This document shows, in pieces, positions 20,888 through 30,639 of a stretch of DNA of 64,000 nucleotides. The notes beneath the pieces were generated by a model. It searched no databases and was not told the DNA's origin. It saw only the letters and a list, made by a program, of their open reading frames with translations. Source of the stretch: Blastocatellia bacterium (GTDB taxonomy: Bacteria; Acidobacteriota; Blastocatellia; Pyrinomonadales; Pyrinomonadaceae). The stretch lies in contig JAEUQK010000001.1 in NCBI GenBank assembly GCA_016789265.1, forward strand, positions 99,109 through 163,108, given 5' to 3'. How positions within the stretch are numbered: the first letter of the stretch is position 1; each line of letters begins with the position of its first letter. The translations under genes and the position numbers were made by a program.

Positions 20888-20983
20888 TCTATCTTTCGCT
20901 CCTGAGATATCAGATTATAGAGGCTGAATCGCCAACTGCAAGGCGAGACGCCCGTCGACCTCGCGTCCGGCTTCGACACTAAA

Positions 20984-21017
20984 GAAAAAACGCCGGACAG
21001 ATATTTCCGCCCGGCGT
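20984..21017 (-). terminator. Intrinsic terminator after Asp-box propeller gene
   Basis: On the minus strand, stem ACGCCGG/CCGGCGT is followed by TTTTTTC, 22 bases after the stop of the 21039-23222 gene. The structure is a canonical rho-independent terminator. Confidence 0.8.
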
Positions 21018-21038
21018 AACAAACCATAGGATCAGGGT

Positions 21039-23222
21039 TCAATTTCCGCTGTTCGAGGCTGTTTCGACCTGTCGCTGAATGCTGTAAACCCCTGACGAAT
21101 GAGTCCCGGCATACATTTTCCGCGGGTCGTTCGGGTCAAATACAAGCGACCAAATGCGGCGGCTCGGAAGCTTGAGGTCCTTTGAATCGAAACGCTTCCA
21201 TTTCATTCCTGCATCTTCGGAGATGAAGATGCCGCCATCGTTTTCAAGAGCGCTTGAGAGAATTATCGTATCGGTATTGTTCGGATCGATCAGGATCGAG
21301 GTAAAGTTCCCGAGCGGAAGATTTCCGCCACGGCGGTTCCACGTACGGCCGCCGTCACGGCTAAGATAAAATGCCTGGATAGTAGCAACGTAAAGATAAT
21401 TCGGCCGTTTCGGGTCACTTGCGATGGCATTAACAGGAATGCCGTCGGGCGAGGCGTTCACCTTTGACCAAGTCTTGCCATCATCAGTGGAAACTAAGAC
21501 ACCGGACCGAGCCGTTCCAGCCCAAATGGTTCCGGGCACTAATGAAGAGGTGTGTATCGCAAAGACATTCTCGTCAATGCCGTTTCCAAATGAGAGTTTT
21601 TCCCATCCCTTTGTGAGGTCGTAAGTGCGGTAAAGGCCATTGTTAGTTCCCGCAAGGATGCCCGACCTATCGTCACCAGTGAACGATAACACCTTGATCG
21701 TCTCGGTGATTGACGGAATTAGTTTTGGCCCTGCGGCCGCAGCATTAGCAGGAGGCGTTGTCGGCTTTGCCGAAGCGGTCGTTTTTACTGACACAGCGGG
21801 CTTCTTTACGGCCCCTTTTGCGGGTGCTTTGGCGGGTGTTTTTGCCGGACCTTTTACCGGACGCTTAACAGGTGCCTTTGCTGCTGAAACGATCGCCCAG
21901 TTCACTCCACGGTCTATCGACTTGTAAAGCCCCTTGTTTGTTCCTAGATAGATCAGGTTCGGATTAACGCGGTCCTGTAGAACGGTGAACGGTTGATCCT
22001 GATTGATATTAAGTCCTTTTGCCTGTGTCCATGTTCTCCCGCCGTTCTCGCTGAGAAAGAAGAACCCGCCGCTGGACGAAGTATTCATCGTGGTCGCGTA
22101 AAGCCTGTCGGGCTGTTCGACGTCGGCCACGATCGAATAAGTAAATCGACTGGTAAAGCTGTCGTTGGTTGGTGCGAAATTGCGGCCGCCGTCGTTTGAA
22201 ACAAGTACACCGTAATTATTTGTGCCGATGAAGACCCGATTCGGAGCATCCGGATGAACTGCGATCGAATTTATCTCGACATTGCGTCCGGTTGTGAGTG
22301 ACCATGATCTTCCGCCATTGGTACTCATCCAGAACCCTTCGGTTGTGCCGGCGTAGATCGTTCCGGGAATGGAAGGATGCTGGACAATATCGCGTGTACG
22401 CCGCGACTGGCCCGGAATTCCCTGTATCTTTTTCCAGTTATCGCCGCCGTTGAATGACTCGTAGATGCCGCTGCATGCAGAAGCAATGACGTGGTTGTTG
22501 TCCGTGTTATTGATCGTGATCGCAAAGATGTCAGAGTCGTCGATCATTCCCGACTTTATCAAACGCCAACTCTTACCATTGTCTATCGACTTGTAAGGCC
22601 GCCAGCTTGTACCCGCATAAATAATGTTCTGGTTCTTTGGATCGACCGCCATCGAATTGATATCAACAGGGGACGTACCTGATTCGACCTTGCTCCAATC
22701 CTCACCGGAATCCTTGGAAACAAATATCCCGTTTTTCGAACCAACATAAATGATGTTCGGGTCCACCTTCGATTGCGTCATCGCGTGGATCGCTTCGTCC
22801 TTTAACTCTTTCTTTTCGTCCCACGTTTTTCCGCCGTCAGTCGATTTGAAGAAGCCGCCGGGAAGCTTGCCGCGATGGCCCGAAGCATAGATAACATTGG
22901 AATCGCGGCTATCAACAAAGAGTTGGTCAAGGGTCAGCATCGTCTTATCAAAGTTTGCGAGAAGCCGCCAATTCTTGCCGGCGTCGGTCGACACATGTAT
23001 CTGGCCATCCATGGTGCCGATGTAAAGCTTGTTCTTGTCGCGGGGATCGATCGCAACGGAGCGAACATCACCGCCGTTTGGCCCGAGAACCTGCCACACC
23101 GCCTTACTTGACGCGTCAGAAAAGGTGTTTCCGCCGTCAAAAGCCCCAGCAGGTACTCGAAGGAATGAGACCAGCAAAAATGCCGTAAGTGCAAAACTCA
23201 GATAGGTGCGGAATGTCTTCAT
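21039..23222 (-). CDS. Secreted Asp-box (BNR/sortilin-like) beta-propeller protein
   Basis: Exported protein of 727 aa with a signal peptide (about 1-27) and about twelve Asp-box motifs of the S-x-D-x-G-x-x-W type (for example STDGGKTWDE, SKDSGEDWSK, SRDGGRTWNR). These indicate sialidase/VPS10-like beta-propellers, probably two. A low-complexity Lys/Pro/Ala segment (about 442-496), rich in PVK/PAK tripeptides, separates the propellers. No catalytic sialidase residues are evident, so it is more likely a binding or scaffold protein. It is terminated by a hairpin downstream; partner unknown. Confidence 0.8.
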   Translation of the reverse strand: MKTFRTYLSFALTAFLLVSFLRVPAGAFDGGNTFSDASSKAVWQVLGPNGGDVRSVAIDPRDKNKLYIGTMDGQIHVSTDAGKNWRLLANFDKTMLTLDQLFVDSRDSNVIYASGHRGKLPGGFFKSTDGGKTWDEKKELKDEAIHAMTQSKVDPNIIYVGSKNGIFVSKDSGEDWSKVESGTSPVDINSMAVDPKNQNIIYAGTSWRPYKSIDNGKSWRLIKSGMIDDSDIFAITINNTDNNHVIASACSGIYESFNGGDNWKKIQGIPGQSRRTRDIVQHPSIPGTIYAGTTEGFWMSTNGGRSWSLTTGRNVEINSIAVHPDAPNRVFIGTNNYGVLVSNDGGRNFAPTNDSFTSRFTYSIVADVEQPDRLYATTMNTSSSGGFFFLSENGGRTWTQAKGLNINQDQPFTVLQDRVNPNLIYLGTNKGLYKSIDRGVNWAIVSAAKAPVKRPVKGPAKTPAKAPAKGAVKKPAVSVKTTASAKPTTPPANAAAAGPKLIPSITETIKVLSFTGDDRSGILAGTNNGLYRTYDLTKGWEKLSFGNGIDENVFAIHTSSLVPGTIWAGTARSGVLVSTDDGKTWSKVNASPDGIPVNAIASDPKRPNYLYVATIQAFYLSRDGGRTWNRRGGNLPLGNFTSILIDPNNTDTIILSSALENDGGIFISEDAGMKWKRFDSKDLKLPSRRIWSLVFDPNDPRKMYAGTHSSGVYSIQRQVETASNSGN

Positions 23223-23417
23223 AATGCTTCAGTAAAACCGGCAAGCGCCGTGCGGATCGGACCGTATTGGTTCAGATGGCAAAACGGACCACTTTGTTTG
23301 CAATCAATCGGTGTTTAGAGAGCCGATCGGGTCGAGGAGATTCGGTCTTCGATAAGCGAAACGATACTTTATCTATTCTACAAAAATTCGTTGTTAATGC
23401 AATACATTAAGTGGACT

Positions 23418-23449
23418 AAAAAAGGCCCGCATTTCTGCGGGCCTTTTTT
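23418..23449 (-). terminator. Bidirectional intrinsic terminator
   Basis: Stem AAAAGGCCCGC/GCGGGCCTTTT with loop ATTTCT, A-run on one side and T-run on the other, so it can act on both strands. It lies 30 bases downstream of the OmpA-like gene and upstream of the Asp-box gene, insulating the two. Confidence 0.9.
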
Positions 23450-23479
23450 GATGTTCGTATCCTTTCGGATAAGAAGCGG

Positions 23480-25993
23480 TTACGGGTTCGGATTATCGGC
23501 ACCCGGCGGTATACGGTAAAGTTTGGTCTTGACCGTTCCATCGGCTGACGCACCGCCGTTCACAAGCGTGATGCGGCTGCGGTCGAACTTACGGAAGTTG
23601 ATGTGGTTCGTGATGAGTTTTTCACGAGCCGCGATCTCCTTGTCCGTACCGTAATTGATGATGTATCCCTGGTTATTCGGGTTGTTCGACAGTTCTGCGA
23701 AGAAGATGTCGAGACGTCCGCGAATGTCGTCGTTCGGCAGTTTGCCGAATTCGTCGACGAGGACTGAATCCGGTTTCGGAGCGATGCCGGAAGTCTCACT
23801 TGCCGAATTCGGGCAGTTGCAGCCTGCGGGGAGTCCGCCAAGTTCAACTGTCGCGGTCACGGAAGAGCCAGCCATCTCGCGGGTCGTACGAACCGTGATG
23901 CTCGGCGTTCCCTGTCCGGATTCGATCGTGCCACTGGATACTGACCAGTTGTACGTGACATCCGTCGTGCCGCCTGCCGCGGTCGCGGTGAACGTCATCG
24001 TGTCGCCAGGATTCGTGATGCCTGCCGGGCCGCTAACTGTAAGCGTCGGGCACGCACACGGCGAGATGCACTTGCAGGACTCGACCGTCACGGTCTGTGT
24101 CTGGGTCTTACCGCACAAGCCACAGCCGTCATCGACGCCTGCAGTTATCGTGTAAGTTCCCGGAGCGACTCCGCTGAGATCCCACGAAACGGTTGCACCC
24201 GTTCCAACGATACGGCCGCCCGAGACGGTGTAGTTGTAAGTAAGTACATCGTTTTCAGGATCGACCGCGGTGGTGGTCACGCTGACAGTCGTACTGTCGT
24301 TGCAGACCTCGCCTTCAGCCGGGACCTGACCAGCCGGGCAACCCAGTTTGATCAGATTGTCGCTGACCGTAAGACCGGTAACATCAGCCGGTTTGTTCTC
24401 GACCTCAGCCTGACGCGGATTGCGGCGGCCGATAAATGCCTGGAACAGGAAGCCGTGCGGATCGTTCGACGTAACGAAGCCCGGAGGGACGCCCGACCAC
24501 GTCGTTGTTGAGACCGCATAACCAGCCTGTGTACATGGACCGAGTGCGGTCGGAGCACCGCCCGTCGACCCCTGGAAGAGGCACGGAACAAGGGCCGTCT
24601 GCGTGACGATCCTGTCAGTGTCAAAGCTGTCGTTATCCTGCTGGTTAAAGTGGTAGCGATAACCAAGGCTGAATCCGAACCAGCGTGCCGGGAAGATGCG
24701 GGCGCCGACGAGAGCCTCATAGGGATCGTTCTCAAACACGTTCGGTGTACGACCGCCTACATATCGAAGACTTCGGAATTCGGCGATCGGCTGGAAATAA
24801 CGGTTGACCGGAAAATCGGTTCCGACCGAGAGCAGCAGTTCGTCGGGCCGATCGAGAAGCGTTGCTTCGGTTCCGGCAAAGTCGCCCTTTACACTGCTGT
24901 TCTTGTTGTAGCCAACGTTAACGGCAATGTTCCACCATTTACGAACGCGAGCATCAAATGCACCCGTCAGCAGAATGTCGCCCCGCGACCACTTGCCGCC
25001 CGGGCTTGCACCACGCTGAAGCTGGTTGAAGCCGGAAAAATCGTCCGCGCTGTCACCGTAGAAACGGTAAGCAGCCACAAGAGCAACGCCCCACCAGTCA
25101 TTAACGTCATTGAAACGGATCTTGCCGCCCGCGGTAAATGTGCTGAACGCAGATTCACCGTAGGTGCGATTAATGAACGGAGCATCGGGCAGATAGCTCG
25201 GAGCAGTTGTAAAGACCGTCGGATATTCCGATCCGCGTTGGCATACATTGCTAACGATCACGCCAGAGCATGCATACTGGAATACGATTCCGGGAAGAAT
25301 GCTGCCGTAAACAGAACCGAGCCCGGGGAAATTGCTTGCGCCGCCGCCCGCGGTCGGAGTTCCGATAAGCGGAAATGTTCCTACCGGGTATCCGAAGAGC
25401 GGTCCGGAAAATGTGCCCGGTGCTCCTCCGAAGTTTCCTGCACTGCCCCCAACATACGGGAACTGAACAAACGGCTGCGACCCCTGTGGACGGAATACCG
25501 CTGTGTTTTCCAGCGGGCCATTGCCAGGTCCGGAAGGAGCCAGAATGACGGCCGCCGGGCTTACGAGCGATCCATTGAACGCTCTAAGCCGCGAATTCGG
25601 CAGGTAGAAACTCGAAAGATTCCCCGGCGAATTCACCTTGACCGCACGGTAACCATCGGTATTGAAGAACAACTCGAAGTTGTTCAACACACCAACCTGG
25701 AAGCTAAGCGGGACTTCCGTGAAATCCGCATTTCCCGGATCACGGTCAAAATTGCTGTAAGCCGCGCTGAAAGTGTACTCACCTTTTCTCAAGGTTTGTC
25801 CATCATAAACAGTGAACAATCCGGTGGGACCACCCATCGGACCTCCTGTTCCAATTGTAGGTGCAGTGTTTCTGTCGTCTTTGGCCGATCGCTTGTTCTT
25901 ATCAACGCTGACTGCGGTTTGCGAAAACGCTACCGCGGCGAGCGACAAGCAGACCAGCGAAACAATAAACACTCTGTAAGCGAGTTTCATCAT
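23480..25993 (-). CDS. Outer-membrane protein with PKD-like repeats and OmpA-like C-terminus
   Basis: Exported 837-residue protein: signal peptide (about 1-25), a long beta-rich region with a porin/autotransporter-like appearance (about 60-530), two PKD/Ig-like repeats (about 545-735) containing several cysteines, and a C-terminal segment (about 745-837) resembling an OmpA peptidoglycan-binding domain. It probably anchors the outer membrane to peptidoglycan or forms a surface channel. It is monocistronic, with a terminator 30 bases downstream and a 292-base AT-rich upstream region. Confidence 0.75.
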   Translation of the reverse strand: MMKLAYRVFIVSLVCLSLAAVAFSQTAVSVDKNKRSAKDDRNTAPTIGTGGPMGGPTGLFTVYDGQTLRKGEYTFSAAYSNFDRDPGNADFTEVPLSFQVGVLNNFELFFNTDGYRAVKVNSPGNLSSFYLPNSRLRAFNGSLVSPAAVILAPSGPGNGPLENTAVFRPQGSQPFVQFPYVGGSAGNFGGAPGTFSGPLFGYPVGTFPLIGTPTAGGGASNFPGLGSVYGSILPGIVFQYACSGVIVSNVCQRGSEYPTVFTTAPSYLPDAPFINRTYGESAFSTFTAGGKIRFNDVNDWWGVALVAAYRFYGDSADDFSGFNQLQRGASPGGKWSRGDILLTGAFDARVRKWWNIAVNVGYNKNSSVKGDFAGTEATLLDRPDELLLSVGTDFPVNRYFQPIAEFRSLRYVGGRTPNVFENDPYEALVGARIFPARWFGFSLGYRYHFNQQDNDSFDTDRIVTQTALVPCLFQGSTGGAPTALGPCTQAGYAVSTTTWSGVPPGFVTSNDPHGFLFQAFIGRRNPRQAEVENKPADVTGLTVSDNLIKLGCPAGQVPAEGEVCNDSTTVSVTTTAVDPENDVLTYNYTVSGGRIVGTGATVSWDLSGVAPGTYTITAGVDDGCGLCGKTQTQTVTVESCKCISPCACPTLTVSGPAGITNPGDTMTFTATAAGGTTDVTYNWSVSSGTIESGQGTPSITVRTTREMAGSSVTATVELGGLPAGCNCPNSASETSGIAPKPDSVLVDEFGKLPNDDIRGRLDIFFAELSNNPNNQGYIINYGTDKEIAAREKLITNHINFRKFDRSRITLVNGGASADGTVKTKLYRIPPGADNPNP

Positions 25994-26285
25994 ATTCCTC
26001 CGCCGAAAATCAAAAGATTAAGTTCAGTCTTCTTTAGCAAAATCTAAGTACGATCTTAGTCAAGTATTGCTATCCAAGTATCACACACCCACCATAGTTA
26101 GCCAAATCTCATTGGCTTAATTACTTAGGCAGAAAGTCAAAGTTAATGCTGTTGTTTGCGTTTTCGTCAAGAATCGACAAACAGATGCCACTACAACTAT
26201 TGACAACAGCTGGTCGTTCCCTTGTCTCGAAGTTAACGCAAACTTACCCGAAAAGCAAGTATTTTTAACAAATTACGTATTTTTC
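25994..26285. other. Intergenic region upstream of the OmpA-like gene
   Basis: AT-rich 292-base gap downstream of gdhA. On the minus strand several TTGACT/TTGACG hexamers occur, but no -10 is well placed enough to name. A heptamer CAAGTAT occurs twice in close spacing near 26059-26080. No gene or clear terminator seen. Confidence 0.4.
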
Positions 26286-27575
26286 TTAGGCGTATATGCC
26301 TCTCATCCTTGTATCGTATGCGACTCGGTCAATGGCCAACATATAAGCTGCGGTCCTCGAATCTACGTTATGTTTTTCCGAGTAATGAACGAGTTCGTTG
26401 AAACTGGCCACCATTTTGTCAGCTAAACGCTCGTTGACCTGGTCCTCAGACCAGAAGTAACCCATACGATCTTGGACCCATTCAAAATAGGAAACCGTTA
26501 CGCCGCCAGCGTTGCAGAGAATATCCGGGATCACGAAGATTCCCTTTTCATGCAGGATCTTGTCCGCCTTAGGTGTTGTCGGCCCGTTGGCTCCCTCGGC
26601 CAAGATCTTGCATCTGATCCGATCTGCGTTTTCAGAGGTTATCTGGTTCTCGGTCGCACACGGTGCGAGGACGTCGCACTCGAGCTCCAAAAGTTCCTTA
26701 TTTCCAACTTGATCGGCGTTCGGATATCCCTCGAATGACCTGTTTTGCTGCCAATACTCGAGCACATGTGGGATGTTTAGTCCGTCTTTGTTATAGATAC
26801 CGCCTGCAATATCGGAAATACCCATCACCTTGTAGCCGGTCTCATACATTAACTGTGCTCCGATTCCGCCAACATTGCCCGAGCCCTGGACGATAACAGA
26901 AGTCTTTTCGGGCGTCAGGCCAAATTTCTTGATCGCCTCGTTCACGGTGATAAGAACGCCGCGGCCCGTGGCTTCCCGTCTTCCGAGTGAACCTCCAAGA
27001 GCAACGGGTTTTCCGGTAACAACGGCCGTCACAGTATGACGAGCATGCATTGAGAACGTGTCCATGATCCAAGCCATGGTCTGCTCGTTGGTATTCATGT
27101 CCGGTGCGGGTACGTCTTTGTCCGGTCCAATGAAATCTATCAACTCGGCAGTATATCTGCGTGTAAGACGCTCAAGTTCGCCGAGTGACATTTGCGCCGG
27201 GTTACAGATGATCCCGCCTTTTCCGCCGCCAAACGGGACGTTTACGACAGCGCATTTCCAGGTCATCCATGCTGACAAGGCCTTGACCTCGTCCAGCGAG
27301 ACATCCGGCGCGTACCGAATTCCGCCCTTTGCAGGACCGCGGGCGAAGTTGTGCTGCACACGGAAACCTTCAAATACCTGTATATGCCCGGTGTCCATCC
27401 GAACCGGGATATATACCTTGATCTCTCGGCTCGGCACCCTCATGACGGCATAAAGGTCGGTATCGAGTCCCAACAACTGTGCCGCGCGATCAAACCGCTC
27501 GCTCATTGCCTCGAAGGGATTTTTTTCATCACTTCCCTTGAAGCGCCGCATTTCATCTGCCATTGGATTAGCCAT
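26286..27575 (-). CDS. gdhA: Glu/Leu/Phe/Val dehydrogenase (glutamate dehydrogenase)
   Basis: Oxidative deamination of glutamate to 2-oxoglutarate, or the reverse. Hexameric GDH family II features are present: [11 protein letters not shown] near 79-89, PFGGGKGGI with the catalytic lysine near 114-122, and a Rossmann domain with [12 protein letters not shown] near 216. Length 429 aa fits the small NAD(P)-dependent class. A GGAGAA site precedes the ATG. It lies 35 bases downstream of larE on the same strand and may share its transcript. Cofactor preference is not resolved. Confidence 0.93.
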   Translation of the reverse strand: MANPMADEMRRFKGSDEKNPFEAMSERFDRAAQLLGLDTDLYAVMRVPSREIKVYIPVRMDTGHIQVFEGFRVQHNFARGPAKGGIRYAPDVSLDEVKALSAWMTWKCAVVNVPFGGGKGGIICNPAQMSLGELERLTRRYTAELIDFIGPDKDVPAPDMNTNEQTMAWIMDTFSMHARHTVTAVVTGKPVALGGSLGRREATGRGVLITVNEAIKKFGLTPEKTSVIVQGSGNVGGIGAQLMYETGYKVMGISDIAGGIYNKDGLNIPHVLEYWQQNRSFEGYPNADQVGNKELLELECDVLAPCATENQITSENADRIRCKILAEGANGPTTPKADKILHEKGIFVIPDILCNAGGVTVSYFEWVQDRMGYFWSEDQVNERLADKMVASFNELVHYSEKHNVDSRTAAYMLAIDRVAYDTRMRGIYA

Positions 27576-27610
27576 TCTTATTGATTCTCCAAAAAACTTA
27601 TCTAAAAAAC

Positions 27611-28468
27611 TTACTCGGCTCCTTCCTGGTCAAGGTTCATCGAACCTGACCTGAAGCCTCTCATATCTAATGTCACGTATTTAAAACCTAAATTCGAAAT
27701 TTCACTTTCAACGAGCTCGAGGATCTCAGGGTTCAAGATCCGAATCATTTCACTCTTCGATATTTCTACGCGAGCCAATTCGTCGTGGACACGAACTCTG
27801 TACTCAACAAAGCCCAGATCGCCGAGGAACTTTTCTGCCTTTTCCACCTTTCCCAACCGTTCGATCGTGACAGGAACCCCGTGCGCGATTCTCGAGGAAA
27901 GGCACGGACTTGCCGGAAGATCCCATGTCGGTAGGCCCAATGCCTTACTCCTCTCACGTATCTCCAGCTTGGTGAACCCTGTTTCAGCAAGCGGACTGCG
28001 TACGTTTCTCTGTCTTGCAGCCGTTCTACCCGGCCTATGGTCGGTCAGATCGTCGGCATTGGTACCATCTAAAATGATCGCATCTCCGAACTCGGTCGAG
28101 ATAGACTGCAGAACCGAATATAGTTCATCTTTACAATAGAAACAGCGGTCCGCGCCATTTTTCAAATAATCCGGATCGGCGAGTTCGTTCGTGTCGACGA
28201 CTCTAAAATTGAACCCAAACTGCCGAGCGAGGTTTGACGAACGCCTGCGCTGAATTTCCGAAACGCTTGCAGATATTCCTGTAACGCAAAGCGCATTTTG
28301 CCTTAATTCGTCGTTAGCGACTGCAGCAAGATAAGAGCTGTCAACACCGCCGGAGTAAGCGACCAACACACGGCCCAAGTCCCGCATCATACTTCGTAGT
28401 TTGCGCTCTTTCACGGCCGCGGACTGGACGTCCGGGCGTTGGGTTGATGTTTCCGATGGCACGATCAT
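27611..28468 (-). CDS. larE: LarE-type ATP-dependent sacrificial sulfur transferase
   Basis: PP-loop ATPase of the LarE family, which donates its own cysteine sulfur to pyridinium dicarboxylate when making the nickel-pincer cofactor of lactate racemase. The PP-loop is SGGVDSS (39-45). A cysteine in PASPCLSSR (C189) matches the sacrificial Cys176 of Lactobacillus LarE, and further cysteines occur in DRCFYCKDE. No larA, larB or larC is nearby, so the cofactor partners are elsewhere, or the protein serves another sulfur-transfer role. The start at 28468 is a plain ATG with weak ribosome site. Confidence 0.82.
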   Translation of the reverse strand: MIVPSETSTQRPDVQSAAVKERKLRSMMRDLGRVLVAYSGGVDSSYLAAVANDELRQNALCVTGISASVSEIQRRRSSNLARQFGFNFRVVDTNELADPDYLKNGADRCFYCKDELYSVLQSISTEFGDAIILDGTNADDLTDHRPGRTAARQRNVRSPLAETGFTKLEIRERSKALGLPTWDLPASPCLSSRIAHGVPVTIERLGKVEKAEKFLGDLGFVEYRVRVHDELARVEISKSEMIRILNPEILELVESEISNLGFKYVTLDMRGFRSGSMNLDQEGAE

Positions 28469-28478
28469 TTCCCGAGTA

Positions 28479-28494
28479 GAAGGTAATTACCTTC
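28479..28494. promoter_or_regulatory. Perfect 16-bp palindrome between divergent genes
   Basis: GAAGGTAATTACCTTC is self-complementary and lies 11 bases upstream of larE, in the divergent gap with the TPR gene. Flanking CCCGA and TCGGG extend partial symmetry. It is a plausible repressor operator; the binding protein is unknown. Confidence 0.45.
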
Positions 28495-28611
28495 GGGACC
28501 ATAAAGACGAAATTCTAGCCCACCGCTTTGTGTTATGGCAAACAAGGCCTGCTCGAATTGGGATCGGGTGCATCTTCAATTGGTTCGATGATACGATTGT
28601 CAGTTATCAGA

Positions 28612-30036
28612 ATGGAACAACGCTGCGTGCTTGCGATAAAAATGTCGCTGTCATTGCTATTCGGCATTGCCTTATTGTTATGGGGAGCCGGGGCGGCTCG
28701 AGGACAGAACGACGACCCGGAAAAAAAGGCGATCTCTCTTTTTGAACAAGCGCAGAACGCTCACGAAAAAGAAGACCTTGATCAGGCGATCGGCCTGTAT
28801 TCAAAGGCAATCGAACTGATGCCAGAGTTTCCTGAGGCCGAACTGCAACGGGGAAACGCCTACCTTTCTCAAAAGAAACTCACCGATGCCGAGAGATCGT
28901 TTCGTAAGGCGCTCGAACTGCGGCAGAACTGGTCGCTTGCGAAGACCAGCCTTGGGTCGCTCTTGGTAACGCTCCGGAAATTTGAAGAAGCCGAAGTTTT
29001 GTTGAACGGTGCACTGGAAGATGACGAAGCGAATCCGCTGGCTCTGTCCGCCTTGGCAGAATTAAAGCTCGCTCTAAACGTATCGGAAGCGTCTCTTCGC
29101 GACCTTCTTTCGAGGATCTCCGACTTGACTGCGAAGATGCGTCCCACGGCGGGCCTGTTGAGCTCCAAAGCCGCGCTTGAGCAACGTTTAGGTGACGTTC
29201 CCGGAGCAAAAGAAAGTGTGGCGAGAGCCCTTCAGATAGACCCTCAGCTGACATCTGCACTTGTGATTGCCGCCGATATTGCGCTGATCGAAAAAGACAT
29301 AGAAAAAGCAGACACGTATGTTCGCCGAATAGAAGCTTTGTCGCCAAAGTCCCCGGAGGTTCTAACTCTACGGTCTCGCGTGCTCTATTCTCAGGGGAAA
29401 AGGGCCGAGGCCCTTGCGTTGTTGGAGTCGATACCAAATCCATCTGAATCGGTTAGAGAGTTGATCGCGATGGCGAAGGATGGCGACGTGGCCGACCTCC
29501 AGGGACTGGAAGCAAAGATCCGACGTACACCCGACGATGTTAACGCACTGTCAAAATTGTGCGTTGGTTTTCGCGTTTCGGATCCTGCAAGGGCGTTGGA
29601 ATATTGCAGGAGAGCGTCGATACTTGAACCCAAAGAAATTAGTCATGCGGTCGCATTCGGTGCGGCTCTGGTTCAGGCAAAGCAGTATGTTGAAGCGATC
29701 GGCTTGTTCAGAAAACTCCTGACATTAGCCCCCGAACATGTGACGATCCATACGAATCTTGCCACAGCGCTTTTTCAGCTGAAACGATACGACGAGGCAA
29801 AGAATGAGTTTCGATGGCTTACCGAACATCAGCCGGCCTCAGCCGCCGCATTTTATTTCCTTGCGATCACACACGATCATCTCGGCGAATATTTGGATGC
29901 GATGGCAACCTATCAGAAATTTCTGAGGATCGCTGACCCGAACGCCAGTAAACTTGAGATCGAAAAGGTAAATCTCAGGCTTCCGGCGCTTCAAAAACTC
30001 ATCAAGGACGGGAAAGGAAAAAAAGCTGGCAAATAG
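28612..30036 (+). CDS. Secreted TPR-repeat protein
   Basis: Exported tetratricopeptide-repeat protein of about 474 aa. The hydrophobic signal segment SLSLLFGIALLLWGAGAARG is near the N-terminus, and the rest is a run of TPR helices starting at KKAISLFEQAQ, with AIGLYSKAIELMPEFPEA and later TPR pairs to the C-terminus. The start is uncertain: ATGs at 28588, 28612 and 28642 all fit. I chose 28612 because it gives a basic n-region, but no ribosome site stands out. It leads two genes for secreted proteins on the same strand and may act in envelope assembly. Confidence 0.75.
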   Translation: MEQRCVLAIKMSLSLLFGIALLLWGAGAARGQNDDPEKKAISLFEQAQNAHEKEDLDQAIGLYSKAIELMPEFPEAELQRGNAYLSQKKLTDAERSFRKALELRQNWSLAKTSLGSLLVTLRKFEEAEVLLNGALEDDEANPLALSALAELKLALNVSEASLRDLLSRISDLTAKMRPTAGLLSSKAALEQRLGDVPGAKESVARALQIDPQLTSALVIAADIALIEKDIEKADTYVRRIEALSPKSPEVLTLRSRVLYSQGKRAEALALLESIPNPSESVRELIAMAKDGDVADLQGLEAKIRRTPDDVNALSKLCVGFRVSDPARALEYCRRASILEPKEISHAVAFGAALVQAKQYVEAIGLFRKLLTLAPEHVTIHTNLATALFQLKRYDEAKNEFRWLTEHQPASAAAFYFLAITHDHLGEYLDAMATYQKFLRIADPNASKLEIEKVNLRLPALQKLIKDGKGKKAGK

Positions 30037-30046
30037 CCCGGAATTA

Positions 30047-30631
30047 GTGCATATTAGTTTCTACTTCAATACAGTGGACTTTCTCGCGTTAAAGTTTTCT
30101 CGATCACACAAGGCGTTCGCAGTCAGATATATCCTTGTCGCGTTAGCGTGTGCAGCCCTCCCAGGATTAGCATCGGCACAGATCGAAGACTACACGTTTG
30201 GAGCACCGCCGCCGGTCAAGCTGATGTCAAAGGGTGAGGCAAGTCAGCTTGCGACAAAACATGACGTAAAGGACCGGACAAAACTTGCACTGGAGTTAAT
30301 GTCCATCAGACTTACGAAAGCTGAGGAATTTAGCACTAAAGGTGAATTTCAGGAGATGTACAACGAACTTGGTGCCTTTCATGCCTTGATGGACAACACC
30401 CTTGATTTTCTCTATGACAGCAGCAGAGGGCGCGATAAGAACCTCGACACATTCAAGCGGTTCGAAATGACATTGCGGGCATTTGCCCCGAGGCTAGGCG
30501 TGATACGCCGGGAGTTGCCGACAGAATACGATCCTTATGTGCGAAACCTGATCAAGTATTTGCGGGACGCCCGCAGCAGGGCGGTAGAACCGCTTTTCGG
30601 GGATATGGTCGTCCCCAATCGACGGACCTGA
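30047..30631 (+). CDS. Secreted protein of unknown function
   Basis: Protein of 194 aa with a basic N-terminus, a hydrophobic signal segment ending ...PGLASAQ, and a charged alpha-helical mature part without recognised domain. GTG start at 30047, 10 bases after the TPR gene; the next good ATG is too far in. Not recognised as a named family. The close spacing indicates an operon with the TPR gene and the following secreted protein, which shares a similar size and helical character. Confidence 0.65.
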   Translation: MHISFYFNTVDFLALKFSRSHKAFAVRYILVALACAALPGLASAQIEDYTFGAPPPVKLMSKGEASQLATKHDVKDRTKLALELMSIRLTKAEEFSTKGEFQEMYNELGAFHALMDNTLDFLYDSSRGRDKNLDTFKRFEMTLRAFAPRLGVIRRELPTEYDPYVRNLIKYLRDARSRAVEPLFGDMVVPNRRT

Positions 30632-30639
30632 TTATAGCA

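Noticed and set aside
24650..26047. 465-codon open frame on the plus strand opposite the OmpA-like gene
   Set aside because: It mirrors a real gene with signal peptide and domain structure; the antisense product has no recognisable domain and no ribosome site.
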